Shown piece by piece: positions 44,683 to 64,000 of a stretch of DNA of 64,000 nucleotides. The first letter of the stretch is position 1, and every line of letters begins with the position of its first letter. The translations under genes were made by a program, and so were the position numbers. Where the stretch lies: positions 10,353,501 to 10,417,500 of the forward strand of contig CM045751.1 of NCBI GenBank assembly GCA_024760905.1. The letters run 5' to 3'. The stretch is from Plotosus lineatus (taxonomy: Eukaryota > Chordata > Actinopteri > Siluriformes > Plotosidae). The notes below the pieces were generated by a model that made no database searches, was not told the origin of the DNA, and worked only from the letters and a program-made list of their open reading frames with translations.

Positions 44683-45268
44683 TCCATCAGCCACTTCAGA
44701 CCGCCCATTTTCAGAACGTTCGATAAATAAATTTTATTCAACAATGCCCTCGAAAAGATTCGCCTCTAAGGGACCCCGCCTGTGAGAGAGCAGAGAGAGA
44801 GAGAGAGAGCGCGCAAAGTGGAGACATGCACATATCGTGCGGATACGGACGCATGGACGGTTTCCTTGTATCGGAATATATACACATACACAAACACAGT
44901 CATTTGGATCTCTAAGCACTGGAACGGCATTGCACTCCTTCGTAGTTCTTGGATTTTGTTTGTTTGTTTGTTTTTTTTGTTTGTTCTCCCCCCCCTCCCC
45001 TCCTCTTTATGGCTCTATGATGGATGGAATCCACCCGTGTTCTGCATTTGTGACCGACCCAGCAGTTTCAGGGGAAGGGGAGGGTGGTGGCTGGAGGATG
45101 TTTCACTTAAAACAGAGGATCTTCATCCACACTGGAGTTCATGTATTGATCCTCTGCACCATCTGCTAGCTTTCACTTTTTCTTCTTCTGTCCTTTCTGC
45201 TTCTCCTGACTGTGTGGTGAGGTCAGAGCCTTAGAACTTTTGCCAGCGGAGTTTGTGTATGTATTGAA

Positions 45269-45306
45269 CTTTCTTTATAAATGATCAAACATCATTATAA
45301 AGAAAG
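45269..45306 (+). other. hairpin in probable csnk1g1 3'UTR
   Basis: CTTTCTTTATAAATGAT, loop CAAAC, then ATCATTATAAAGAAAG: a 16-bp stem with one bulged base. Confidence 0.7.
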
Positions 45307-46861
45307 AAAAGGGAAAAAAAAAACGTGGTAATTGTATTAACAAAGCTAACAGGCCTTTTCTTCTGTTAATGTGTTGAAATAAGCAGCCAAGTGTAAAGTG
45401 ACAGCGTATATTCATGGCTTTTTGACCCTCGTACTGATGCGATGCGCTGCCTGGCTCTCTTCTGCGGGGTGATGAGAGATCCGGTCCAGGATGGATGGAG
45501 AACCTCGGCACATTCCCACCCCCCAACCCCGGTTCTACTGAAGGCTATTTAAGCTGCTTGTTCTAAAGCACTCCACCCACTCCGACCTGTCAGCCAGCCA
45601 ACCGACCGACCATGCTGCTTTCTCCTCTTGTGATATAGTACTGCTTTAACTTCAAACTGACTTTTCTATTAGCTACGATTCCGAGCTTAAACTCGCCAGA
45701 CAGACGCTCTGTGGGTTCTCTTTGTTGCAGACGTTCTAACCGGGTTCATTTTATTCTTTTCTCCTCATAATCAGCTTATTTTACGGAACCTCTTCCCCGG
45801 TTTAAATATGGCGTTTCTTGGTTGGATGATTTTTTTTTTTTGTTGTTGTTGTTGTTTTTTTTTGTTTTTGTTTTTTTTACTATAATAATTGTTATGCCAT
45901 ATAAATGGAAATGATAGCTGAAGAGAATAATTATTTAATGTTCCAGGATGGAATCCAGTCAGTCTGTGGGTGACTCAATGTCCTTTTACTTTATGATAGT
46001 ATGAAATTCTTTTCAGTGTCTTTAAGTGCAGAGCGTCTGAATGTGGTGTAACATTTACTAGGAAGCTTGCGAATGTTCGTAATGTGTAATAACACCTGTT
46101 TATGAAGTGTTTTCTTGCCTCATGGCAGTTTCAGTGGAGATTCATGGTCAATGTGTGATACAGATTGTTGGATTTTTTTTATTTTAAGTTTGTTTGAGGG
46201 TTTTGTTGTTGTTTTTTGTGTATAGTGGAGAACGTATGGTAACCCGGGCTGTTTCAGAGGGAGACTCTCAAACTGCCACTTCTAAATATTTAAAGTCTCA
46301 ATGCCTTAACTAACACTATACCGCAGAATCTGTTTCCCACGTTTCTGCATTTAAGACACTACAGAACTCGTCTCTTGCCTTTTGTTAATGTAGTACTCTC
46401 AGCCCTCTTACAAGTAAAATCGAAATCTGTGAAAAGCCACATACGAATGAAATCTCGTCCAAAACCAAATCAGATCTTACATTTAGCGATTGCCGTAATT
46501 CATGGAATTTCTAACGTCTCTTTTTCTTTTCGCTCATGAAGCAGTCCTAAACCACAGCTCTGCTTCAGGTAGGCTCGTGATCTCTTAAAATATAGGATGA
46601 GGGCCCACGGGCACTATTTAAAATTGTGATGATTAAATCTAGCTTCAGTTCTGGAGAGCTTTAACACACCCGGTATTTGAAATGTCGGGTATAAACAGTG
46701 TGCTGCTCCAGAAATGGAGTTAGACAATCTTTTTATCAATTAAACACACCTTAGGTGTTTATTACTTTTTTTTGTTTTGTTTTTGGGTTTTTTTTTTTTT
46801 TTTTTGGGGGGTGTTGTTTGAGGTTTTTCCCAGAAAAGGGCTGTGAGCTAATTAGTTTGGT

Positions 46862-47014
<153 letters not shown>

Positions 47015-48099
47015 TTCAATGACCAGGATGGTTTTTCTCTCTCTTTTTGTGATTTTCTTTTCGCCCCTCAGTGACCGTAATAATTCCCTGGTTTTGTGAT
47101 ATGTATTTTTTTATGCATAGTGAATGTGAATTGAAAGTTTATGAAATTCTACTTCTGGGTTTTTTTTTTTCTTTTCCTCCCCCCTTTCCTCTCTCTCTTT
47201 TTTCCCCGCTGTCATCACATGGCATGCAGAATATTTTGAGAGAGAGAGAAGGACATCTTGGGGGGGGGGGGGGGGGGGGGTTTAGACTGCACTACACTTC
47301 CACTACCTTCAGTTGCCAATCCTCTTCTTCTGCACTACTCCCATTTTAATATTTGAAGGTCTTTATTTCTTTAGCCAGTACCAAGTCTTTTTTTTTTGTT
47401 TGTTTGTTTTTTTTTCCTAATGGTGATTTTTATGAGGACCACTAATGTTATTTCTAGAAAGTGTACGTCATATAGCAGAGTAACAAACAGTTCACTGAAA
47501 CCCATGACGGGTGCTCACTGTAATGGACATATGACTCGTTTTTAAATTGGACCAAAACAAGGATCATCTTGCACTAGGTCAGGGTTTCTCAATTATTTCT
47601 GTGATGCCCCCTCTAGGAATGGAGGAAAAAAAAAAAACATATCACACACACACACACACATTGCCCCACATACACACCACTATAAATAGTATTATTTGTC
47701 TATAAACTTATTAGTGCATTTCTGCATAACATTAAAAACAAAAAAGAAATATAGATCCGTAGAAAAGCAGATGGTCTTGTTGTTGATAGGCAGTGCTGAT
47801 GGATGAGGGAAAGAACCGCTGGATGAAACCTGAACCGCTGAGGAATGGTCATCACTCCGTGTTTGTGGAACGGAATATCAAGGACGGGCGGCTTGCCATT
47901 GAACCTGCTGTATGCAACGTGCATCGTGAGCAATATTTTGAATGCTTGTTTCTTTCAAGGGTTTTTTAACTTTATAAATCTCACCCTCATCCCGTGTCTC
48001 TGGAATCACTTCGGTTGTAAATGATTTTGTGGAAAGTACTTGAATCCTACTCACTCTTTTGGAATCTCTCCCAGTGGTTTCTAAGGAGAGGCTTCGTTC

Positions 48100-48111
48100 T
48101 TAATCTCTCTC

Positions 48112-48142
<31 letters not shown>

Positions 48143-48290
48143 GTGTCTTACTCTGTCTCTCTCTTTGTCTGTCTATATCTCTCTCTTGCTCTCTTTCTGT
48201 CTCTCTCACTCTCTCTGCCTCTCTGTCTCTTGCTCTCTCTCTTTCTGTGTCTTACTCTGTCTCTTTCTCTCTCTCTCTCTCTCTCACATT
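48100..48290. repeat. CT-rich polypyrimidine tract
   Basis: About 190 bases of imperfect CT with interspersed TGTCT. Confidence 0.9.
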
Positions 48291-48754
48291 TAAACTGTTT
48301 CTTATATTTGCTTAGCATGTGCCTCCACATGACTGTTTGGTTGGAGTATAGGTTTTTTTTTTTTTTTTTTTTGGATGGGTGCTGCTTGCTGCTGTCAGGT
48401 GTGCCTGTGAACTTGCTTAAGGGAGGATGACTTGTGCAAGAAGACAAGTCTGTACACTTCCTCCTGTTCCACACTCCTCTGTTCCCCTTTGCCAGGTTTC
48501 ATCATTCTGGGGCAGATCGAGCCTTGATGCTGCAGATCATGTTAGTTTTGCCCAAATTCAGGATCAGTGTTATTGAGTTTAAGGTTGTTGTTTGGGTAGA
48601 AGATCCAGATCAGCTTTTTTGGTTGTTTTTGTTTCTTTTTTATTTTTTCTGATTAGAAGTAAGGCAGGCTTACATTGGAAATGTTTTGAAGTTGGCAAAG
48701 GGAGCCATCTACTGACCAATTTCACTAAAAAGGATCACTGTTTATCTTCAAACA

Positions 48755-48756
<2 letters not shown>

Positions 48757-48797
<41 letters not shown>
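48757..48797. repeat. CA microsatellite
   Basis: About 20 CA units. Confidence 0.95.
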
Positions 48798-48799
<2 letters not shown>

Positions 48800-49321
48800 G
48801 AAATTCTTGACATTTTGCGGCTGTTATGAAGTGTTGTTCTTTTTTTACTGGCCCTTGGGTTGAAGCCCAGCACAATGACTACTAGCCCAGTTCGTATCAT
48901 CATCTTTCCAAGTTTGTACTGTAGCCTGTTTTTCTATTAAAATTTTTTCCAAGATAACGTTGTAAATAAATATTCATTATCCACTGAAGATAAGGTGAAT
49001 ATCGCTAAATAGTTCAGTTTTTCATCTCTAAAACTGTTCTATTCAGTAATTATCCCCTGAGCCTGAGGCCACTAAATCTTTTACTGTGTACTACATGGCA
49101 ACATTAGCAAAGGAAACCAATGTTTTCATGTTTCACATTTTTAATTGGTTCAAGCATCCTGAGTTCCCCGGGTAGATAATTACTCCCGAGAACCAGTCAG
49201 ATCACAATGTTATGTATTGCACAAAATGGTCAAACACATTCCATTACATCTTTTAAAGTTATTGATGGTTTAAGGAAGTGCTCCTTTTTACCTTGAATCA
49301 ATGCAAAAGCCATATTTGTAC

Positions 49322-49357
<36 letters not shown>

Positions 49358-50439
49358 GGCATTTCTTAAATTTCTAGGATTTCAGAATCAGTGACTCTGC
49401 CAATCAGAGTTTTTGACCTGTTTTGATTCAAGCATTATCCCAAGTTTACGAGGTAGATAATATCCATTATTCTGAAATAGCAAACCGATCAGATCGCACC
49501 GTCACCATGTAGTGTATAATAAAATGTATTTTTCATCAGAAATATGCCTGTGCTCTCCGAGTGTCCTACGAGCCATTATTTTTGCCTCACTATAGGCGAA
49601 ATGTCTCATAGATGGTTGAAATAAGAGCTTATGAAGACGTGAAGTAGCATCATTTAAGAACAGAGTTGAGCATTTCTGTTATGAATAAGAATGCAGCAGT
49701 GGACCCATAGAGATGAGGCTTAATTTGATGTACAGTCTGGGCATGAACACCCCACACTTTCTGTCGAGTCGGGTTTCGGTTGTTGTACTTCTTCTGTAAT
49801 GCTGTCTTCAGTTTTTAAGTTCTGGCTCGGCTTTGAATCCTGCATGTATTTTCTAGCTCAGCATTCTTTTTTCATTGCTATTGCTTTTCAGCATTGTTGG
49901 TTTTAATCAGTGTGAAATATTAATGTGAACAAAATTCATAGATCTGCTTCAGTAAACAGCACGCTGTTTAACAAAGTTCGGATCAAACAGTGCTGCCATA
50001 TTCCACGCATCATTTATAGTTTATCACTAAATTTTTTTTCTCTGTGTTTTGTGAAAGATTCTGTGTAACACAATGATTTTCCTTTTCTCTCCAGATAATG
50101 AACGTTTGACTTGTACAGTACTGTAAATCCCTTTCTGGTTCTGGTCATATATAAAAATCTGCTTGTGCATTGAAATTGAACTCATAAATCCGTGCTGAAA
50201 TCTGAATGTTGATGAATCGGAATGGTTTTGTTTAGTCAAGGGCTTTCGATTATGAGGACCCATTCCTGTTTTTTTTTTCTTTTTTTTCCCCTTTTTTTTT
50301 GCTGCAAAGATAAATGTCTTAAAGGTTTTTCCCCTGAGGAGTCATATGAAGTACAACATTTAATCTTTCAAATACAATTTTTATTCCCTTCCACTCTTAA
50401 AAGGGAAACTCAAGTTTGCACCCCCCCTTTTTTATGTAA

Positions 50440-50445
50440 AATAAA
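50440..50445 (+). terminator. candidate distal poly(A) signal
   Basis: Canonical AATAAA followed within 40 bases by a U/GU-rich run (TTTCGTGTCCCTTTTGTGCC). This would end a roughly 5.8-kb csnk1g1 3'UTR. It is a guess without transcript data. Confidence 0.3.
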
Positions 50446-51151
50446 GCAAATTGTCTCAACTTTCGTGTCCCTTTTGTGCCTCTTTGTTTCATTTTTTTTA
50501 GTGTTCAGTCCCCTTTCTCATTTTTTACTTAAAGAAATGATTTAGTAGAAAAATTTTAAGCCAAATGTATTTTATTACATTTTCAAACAGGATGATTCGT
50601 GTATATCACTTTGTTGTTGTGCAGTTACCAGCACTGTTACCTTTTCTGTTATGACTCATTTGCTGCTTGATTTTATATTTTTGATATCATTTCCCCTCCT
50701 ACAGTCTGGGTTTAGTTACCTAGAGTCAAATCAAAATACAGTACTGTATGCGGATTCCCCAAGTCAAAATATTACCCATGGTAAGGGCTACAAAGGATTT
50801 TTAAATGGTAATTTTCATGATAATTCTCTAGTTGTATATATTTTTTCCTTTCATTTATTTCTATGCACCCAAGATCACTGTTCTGAAGCGTATCACACAC
50901 TAACCAGAACTTTATCTAGCATGAGTGTTATAGTAACCAGCAGAATTCCAAGAAATAGTTTGCATAATAAACACTTTTCACATACAAAAACCCCCAACAC
51001 CATTTTACAATTTTCTACTCTATATAACAAACCCTGCATTATGTGAACAAACTTTAAATAACCATTATGAAAGAGGAGGGTATTTAACAAGGCATTAATA
51101 AAAATAATAATAATGTTGGTTGTTGTTGTTGTTATTATTATTATTATTATT

Positions 51152-51460
51152 GGGCCGTGGTGGTAAGGTGCTGGACCACTGATTCCAAGGTTGGGGGTTC
51201 AAGCCCCACTCTCAACGGGCTATCAAAGGCCGGCCATGTCTCTCACGGTCCATGGTGTGAGGTTCATGTAAAAGAACCATTGCTCACTTTCGACAAGAGT
51301 GCAGTAGCTGCATAGCAGGCATTTTTCTGCCTTGGGATGGCCTGGTGAGCTGTTCAGGGTGTACTCTGCCCTCGCCCGGAGTCGGCTGAGATGGGTGCAG
51401 TCCTCCCCGTGACCCTAATTAGAATCAAAGTGCTTCAGAAAATTAATGAGCGAATGAATT
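51152..51460 (+). repeat. SINE-B2, just upstream of rps17
   Basis: Head with B-box GGGGGTTCAAGCCCCACTC, middle CATGTCTCTCACGGTCCATG, second tail CTGGTGAGCTGTTCAGGGTG. It ends about 115 bases before the rps17 start site. Confidence 0.72.
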
Positions 51461-51479
51461 CATTATTGTCGTTTTTTTA

Positions 51480-51576
51480 TTATTATTTTTATTATTATTG
51501 CTATTCTGCTTCCGATGGGACTTTTATTATACTTCCACTACAAGATATAAACTTCCGCCCTGTTCATTTTCGGGTC

Positions 51577-51580
<4 letters not shown>
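51480..51580 (+). promoter_or_regulatory. rps17: rps17 core promoter with 5'-TOP start
   Basis: Two ETS-type CTTCCG motifs (about 51508 and 51552) sit upstream of a CCTTTTTCTG pyrimidine tract at about 51576. That tract is the 5'-terminal oligopyrimidine start expected for ribosomal protein genes under mTOR control. No TATA box is seen, as is common for this gene class. Confidence 0.55.
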
Positions 51581-59463
<7,883 letters not shown>

Positions 59464-59475
59464 TTCCATCCAGTT

Positions 59476-59481
59476 AATAAA
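59476..59481 (+). terminator. rps17: rps17 poly(A) signal
   Basis: AATAAA 13 bases after the stop codon, giving the very short 3'UTR typical of ribosomal protein mRNAs. GT-rich sequence follows (GATGAGGTGATGGTTTTATG). Confidence 0.8.
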
Positions 59482-59904
59482 GACGATTGAATTCTCAAAG
59501 GATGAGGTGATGGTTTTATGAGTTTTAAATGTAAAGCAGGTCAACTCTCGATTGGTTTTACAACGGTCCATAAAGTGCTTTTACATGGAGATGTCAAACA
59601 AGCTCCCCGGCACTAAATGTAAACGGTTTTATATTATGTTAACAAAAAAAAAAAAAAACCCACCTAAATGCATGAAGTGCAGACATGAGCGCTTCTACTC
59701 TGTGTAGATTTGGACCGGAAACCCCATTTGAGGACTGAATTAATGGTACTGTAACTTATACCATAGGTCTGCAAATTAAGTGAAAAAAATGATTGAATGC
59801 ACTATGTTGTGGTCTGTGTTGTGAGAGACTCTTTTTTTTTTTTTTTTTGGGTGGCTCTAACTCTCTCTCTTTATGCATGCAGGTGCTGGAGAGGGGCGTG
59901 GCTG

Positions 59905-60075
59905 TTGCACACACCTGATTCCACTTAGCAATCACCGGCTTCTCTAACAGTGACAACGATTTCCCCGTACTCTAGTGCCTTCCCTGTCAACAATAAAGCT
60001 CATCCGTTTCCATCACACTCTGTCTCCTGCATTTTTTGGGTCCGGCTGAATGTTCCTGGTGTCACAGAAGGGCTA
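59905..60075 (+). mobile_element. LTR-like fragment, second copy
   Basis: CACACCTGATTCCACTTAGC, ACGATTTCCCCGTACTCTAG, poly(A) signal AACAATAAAGCTCATC, then TTTGGGTCCGGCTGAATGTT ending GTGTCACA. This matches the split minus-strand copy at 6816-7630. Confidence 0.5.
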
Positions 60076-60171
60076 GAAGATTCTGTGTAGGAGCAGGGGA
60101 TCACTGTAATGCTAAGGGCTCCCAGGTCGGTACACACTTCTGAAATAACAAATTTGCTCAAATTTACCTTT

Positions 60172-60448
60172 GGGCTTTTTACACCCAAGCCAGAGTAGCT
60201 CATCAGGCCGGTGCTTATTCCCGGTTTCCGTAGCGTGAAGTGACCGGGAATCCATCTCCTCCTGGATTGGACGCTAGTCCATCGCAGGTTACCTTCCCAG
60301 TATATTTTTTAACTGGTATCCATTTATACTGTTGGGTGAGCAGAGGCACACTTGTGGTTAAGACCTTGTCCAGGGGTCTAACTGGGATTCGAACACAACC
60401 TCCCGGTCATGTGTCCAGCACCCGAACCACTATGCCACCGGCCCCACT
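60172..60448 (-). repeat. SINE-C
   Basis: On the minus strand, GTGGGGCCGGTGGCATAGTG head and GATGGACTAGCGTCCAATCC middle. Perfect 12-bp duplication AAATTTACCTTT at 60160-60171 and 60449-60460. Confidence 0.82.
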
Positions 60449-60886
60449 AAATTTACCTTTAATAATGTTATTATTACTAATTAATGATATTCATCTGTGA
60501 AGATACTGATTTGATTTTTTAAAAATAGCAAAAAAGTAGATGCAGCTCAATGGAGAGTGGCACTATGGAGCCACAGGCGTGTTCTAAAAATAGCTACTTT
60601 AGAAAAGTCTAGTTTTAAAATGTATAAAAATGTTTATTCATTTTTACCATGTTATGACCATCACCTTGTTCGACTTGATTATAGGTTCTCAGGGAAACCC
60701 ACTTGTTTCGAACACTATGTACGTATGTACTTTTGTTTCTAAGCAACCACAATGGATTGGAAATGAAGCATAGGGTTGCAGTTGGAAGATATACTTTAAA
60801 GCATTGAACAAAAATATTGCATGAACTGTTGAGGAATTGAAGACTTTTTTTAAGTTGTGCAATTGATGCGAGTTACGCAAATTGCG
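60449..60886. other. intergenic, no gene seen
   Basis: AT-rich, nothing recognised until the 18-bp repeat remnant at 60855-60886. Confidence 0.5.
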
Positions 60887-61194
60887 TCGTCTTTTCCTTT
60901 TGGCTGTTCCCTTCAGGGGTCATCACAGCGAATCATCTGCCTCCATCTCACCCTATCCTCTGCATCTTCTTCTCTTACACAAACTGCCTTCATGTCCTAC
61001 CTCACCACGTCCATGAATTGTCGCTTTGGTCTTCCTCTAAGCCTTCTGCCTGGTAGTTCCAACCTCAGCATTCTACTACCAATATACTCACTATCCCTCC
61101 TCTGTACATGTCCAAACCATCTCAATCTAGCCTCTCTGACTTTGCCTCAAAATCTCTTACATGTGCTGTCCCTCTGATGTACTCATTCCTTATC

Positions 61195-62460
61195 CTATCC
61201 ATCCTCATTACTCCCCAAGAGAACCTCAACATTTTCATCTATGGTACCTCCTGTCTTTTCCCCAGGGCCACTGTTTCTAAACCATAAATCACTGGCCTCA
61301 GCAACATCTTTTCCTTTCATTCTTGCCGATACCTTCCTATCACACATCACACCGGACACTTTTCTCCATCCATTCCAACCTGCCTGCACACGCTTCTTCA
61401 CCTCTTTTCCATTGCTCTGGATTGTTGAGCCTAAGTACTTAAAATCCTCCACCTTTATCTCTGCTCCCTGTAACCTCACCGTTCCTGTTGGGTCCTTGTC
61501 ATTCATACACACGTATTCTGTCTTACTGAGGCTAACCTTTATTCCCCTCCTTTCCAGGGCATACCTCCACCTCTAGATTTTCCTGCACTTGTTCTCTGCT
61601 CTCACTGCAGATCACAATGTCATCTGCAAACATCATTGTCCATGGGGAATCTTATCTAACCTCGCCTGTCCATCACCATAGCAAACGACCCTTGATGCAG
61701 TCCTACCTTGAACTCTTCTGTCACACCGACAGCACACCTCACCAGTGTCTTACATCTCTTATACATGTCCTGCACCACTCTAACATACTACTCTTCCACT
61801 CCAGACTTCCTCATGCAATACCACAGTTCCTCTCTCGGCACCCTGTCATATGCTTTCTCCAAAGGCACAATGCTGCTCCTTCTGACCTTCTCTCTTCACA
61901 CCCTCAAAGCAAACACTGCATCTGTGGTGCTCTTTCTTGGCATGAAACCAAACTGTTGTTCACAAATGCTGACCTCTGCCCTTAGTCTAGCTTCAACTAT
62001 TCTTTTCCATAACTTCATCGTATGGCTCATCAACTTTATCCCTCTGTAGTTGCCACAACTCTGCATGTCTCCCTTGTTCTTAAAAATGGGCACCATCACA
62101 CTTCTCCATTCCTCTGGCATCCTCTAAAACCTTGTTGAATGTTCTTGTCAGAAAATCTACTGCTACCTCTCCTAGGCGCTTCCATACCTCCACCGGTATA
62201 TCATCAGGGCCAACTGCCTTTCCACTCATCCTCTTCAATGCCCTCCTCACTTTACCCTTACTAATCTTTGCTCCTTCGTGGTACTCAACCGTCACCTCTT
62301 TTTTTTCCTCTCTCTCATTTTCCTCATTCATCAGCTCTTCAAAGTACTCTTTCCATCTTCCCAGCACACTTCTGTCATCAGTCAATATATTTCCCTCTCT
62401 GTCCTTTATCAATCTAACTTGCTGCACGTCCTTCCCATCTCTATTTATCTGCTGTGCCAA
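61195..62460 (-). pseudogene. RTE reverse transcriptase region
   Basis: Frame 62080-62460 holds KISKGKVRRALKRMSGKAVG and PDDIPVEVWK. Frame 61896-62120 has PEEWRSVMVPIFKNKGDMQS and NYRGIKLMSHTMKLWKRIVE. The catalytic FADDIVIC is intact at about 61610-61635, in another frame. The C-terminal stretch 61195-61512 has DFKYLGSTIQSNG. At least three frameshifts separate these pieces. Confidence 0.82.
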
Positions 62461-62502
62461 TCAGTTTCTCCCTCTTTACTTTCCAACCGAGCACACAAAG
62501 CA

Positions 62503-63749
62503 TCATACGCCCTGTTTGGCCTTTGACACCGCTACCTTCGCCTTACGCTGTGTCTCCCTGTACTCCTGTTTACTCTCTTCAGTCCTCTCTATGTCCCACT
62601 TCTCAGCTAACCTCTTCCTTTGTACACACTCCTGCACTTCCTCATTCCACCACCAAGTCTCCTTATCTACTTTCCTTCCAGAGGACACACCAAGTATTCT
62701 CCTACCTGTCTCCCTGATCACATTGGCTGTGGTTGTCCAGTGATCTGGAAGCACTTCCTGACCACCCAAAGCCAGTTTCAACTTCTCCTTGAAGACAACA
62801 CGACACTCTTCCTTTTTCAGCTTCCACCACTTTGTCTTCTGCTCTGCCTTTGCCTTTTTCACCTTTCTCACCATCAGTGTCATCCTGCACACCACCATCC
62901 TATGCTGTTTGGCAACACTCTCACCCACTACTACTTTGCAGTCACTGACTTCCTTCAAATTACATCGCCTGCACAAGATGTAGTCTACCTGTGTGCTCCT
63001 ACCTCCGCTTTCATAAGTCACCCTATGCTCCTGTCTCTTCTGGAAGAAAGTATTTACCACAGCCATTTCCATCCTTTTTGCAAAATCTATCAACATCTGT
63101 CCTGGATACCAAACCTGCCCATCACTTCCTCGTCCCCTTTGTTTCCTGCACCAACATGGCCATTGAAGTCTGCCCCAATGACTACTTTTTCATCTTTGGG
63201 GGTATTCTGCATCACTTCATCTAACTCACTCCAGAATCTCTCCTTCGCTTCTAGCTCGCATCCTGCCTGTGGGGCATAAGCACTAACAACATTGAACATC
63301 ACGCCTTCAATTTCTAACTTAAGACTCATCACTCTGTCTGACACTCTTTTCACTTCTAGAACATTCCTGACAAACTCCTCCTTCAAGATGACTCCTCCTC
63401 CATTTCTCTTCCCATCTACACCATGAAAAAACAGCTTAAACCCTGATCCTAAGCTTCTAGCCTTGCTATCTTTCCACCTGGTCTCCTGAACACACAGTAT
63501 GTCCACCTTCCTCCTCTGCATCACGTCAGCCAGCTCTCTAGCTTTTCCTGTCATAGTTACAACATTCAAAGTCCCTAATTTCCTCTTCTCTCTCTGCCTA
63601 CGGACACGCCTCCCGCCTCTCCTTAGACATCTTCGACTAACAGTAGTCCAATTTCCACCAGCACCCTGTTGGTTAACAGCACTGATGGCGGTCGTTGTTA
63701 ACCCAAGCCTCGACCGATCCGGTATGAAATTTTTTATTGTGACTTGCAT
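62503..63749 (-). pseudogene. RTE endonuclease (APE-type) region
   Basis: Frame 63090-63749 gives LGTLNVVTMTGKARELADVM, ILCVQETRW with the metal-binding Glu, GGGVILKEEF, SAYAPQ, and GADFNGHVG. After a frameshift near 63095, frame 62503-63096 has STQVDYILCRR and AKQHRMVVC, where the last motif normally has a catalytic S-D-H; here it is Q-H, so the histidine survives but the Asp does not. Nuclease activity is unlikely. Confidence 0.82.
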
Positions 63750-63860
63750 ATTTTATTTGGGATTTGTTTTACGCCCTTCCTGACGCAACCCTCTGCATTT
63801 TTCCGGGCTTGGGACCGGTGTGAGGGAGAGACACTGGCTTGTGCCCCTCCCTCATGCTGT

Positions 63861-63950
63861 ATTTACGTGAATTGTGTAAGTTACGCAAATTGCGCAAGTT
63901 ACGTGAATTGCATAAATTATGCAATTCACGTAAGTTACGCAAAGCAATTG
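63861..63950. repeat. 18-bp minisatellite
   Basis: About five units of the type AGTTACGCAAATTGCGCA with internal dyad symmetry; one unit is inverted. A matching remnant lies at 60855-60886 on the other side of the RTE. Confidence 0.8.
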
Positions 63951-64000
63951 ACACAAGTGGGACTTTCTTGCCAGGCACTTCTTCCGTACCTTACAATCAA

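Larger units (their letters stand above)
60887..63878 (-). mobile_element. RTE-clade LINE, near full length, frame-broken
   Basis: Transcribed leftwards. 5' leader with AAATGCAGAGGGTTGCGTCA, an endonuclease-reverse transcriptase coding region of about 2.5 kb, and 3' tail GATTCGCTGTGATGACCCCT then GGAACAGCCAAAAGGAAAAG. Both ends meet AGTTACGCAAATTGCG (60871-60886 and 63879-63894), a candidate 16-bp duplication, although the target is itself an 18-bp tandem repeat. Single protein, no separate ORF1, as in RTE elements such as Rex3/BovB. Confidence 0.85.

Noticed and set aside
63850..63950. CRISPR-like array at the right edge
   Set aside because: The 18-bp units are contiguous with no spacers, and the genome is a vertebrate; it is a minisatellite.

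Overview
The window is gene-poor, repeat-rich vertebrate chromosomal DNA, most likely from a ray-finned (teleost-type) fish. The evidence is split genes with GT-AG introns, CA/GT microsatellites, several Tc1/mariner lineages, hAT and pogo/Tigger-type elements, an RTE-clade LINE of the fish type, and tRNA-headed SINEs. The species cannot be told from the sequence.

Two protein-coding genes are supported, both on the + strand. The first is a casein kinase 1 gamma gene, best matched to csnk1g1. Its eleven constitutive coding exons run from 5487 to 44682 and give a 422-residue kinase. Two extra in-frame cassette exons lie near the 3' end: 108 nt at 40574-40681 and a 24-nt microexon at 43854-43877. 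The second is rps17 (eS17). An exon at about 51577-51602 with a 5'-TOP-like start supplies only the ATG, and four more coding exons follow (55402-59463), giving 133 residues. The genes are about 6.9 kb apart, head to tail. They are functionally unrelated: a membrane-anchored kinase and a ribosomal protein.

The rest is intron and intergenic DNA filled with transposable elements. By region: 0.2-4.5 kb has a SINE, a Tigger-like element split by a Tc1 element, and two inverted SINEs. 6.7-8.1 kb has a pogo-like element holding an LTR fragment, itself split by a LINE fragment. 8.8-34 kb is the 22-kb third coding intron of csnk1g1 and its surroundings, with many pogo-like MITEs, decayed Tc1 copies, a hAT-in-hAT-with-SINE nest, a second Tigger-like copy, and a hairpin-forming AT palindrome. 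35-43 kb has the later kinase exons with SINEs and a decayed LINE. 44.7-51.5 kb is a probable long 3'UTR or intergenic stretch with a 75-unit GT repeat. 51.9-55 kb is rps17 intron 1, holding a minisatellite and a Tc1 element that contains an RTE tail split by a foldback MITE. 60.9-63.9 kb is a nearly full-length but frame-broken RTE retrotransposon.

The most informative mobile-element observation is that the body of the commonest SINE looks like the two ends of the local RTE element joined together behind a tRNA-like head. A sister SINE shares the head and middle but has a different 3' tail. No CRISPR array, bacterial operon, canonical tRNA/rRNA gene or viral coding region was found.
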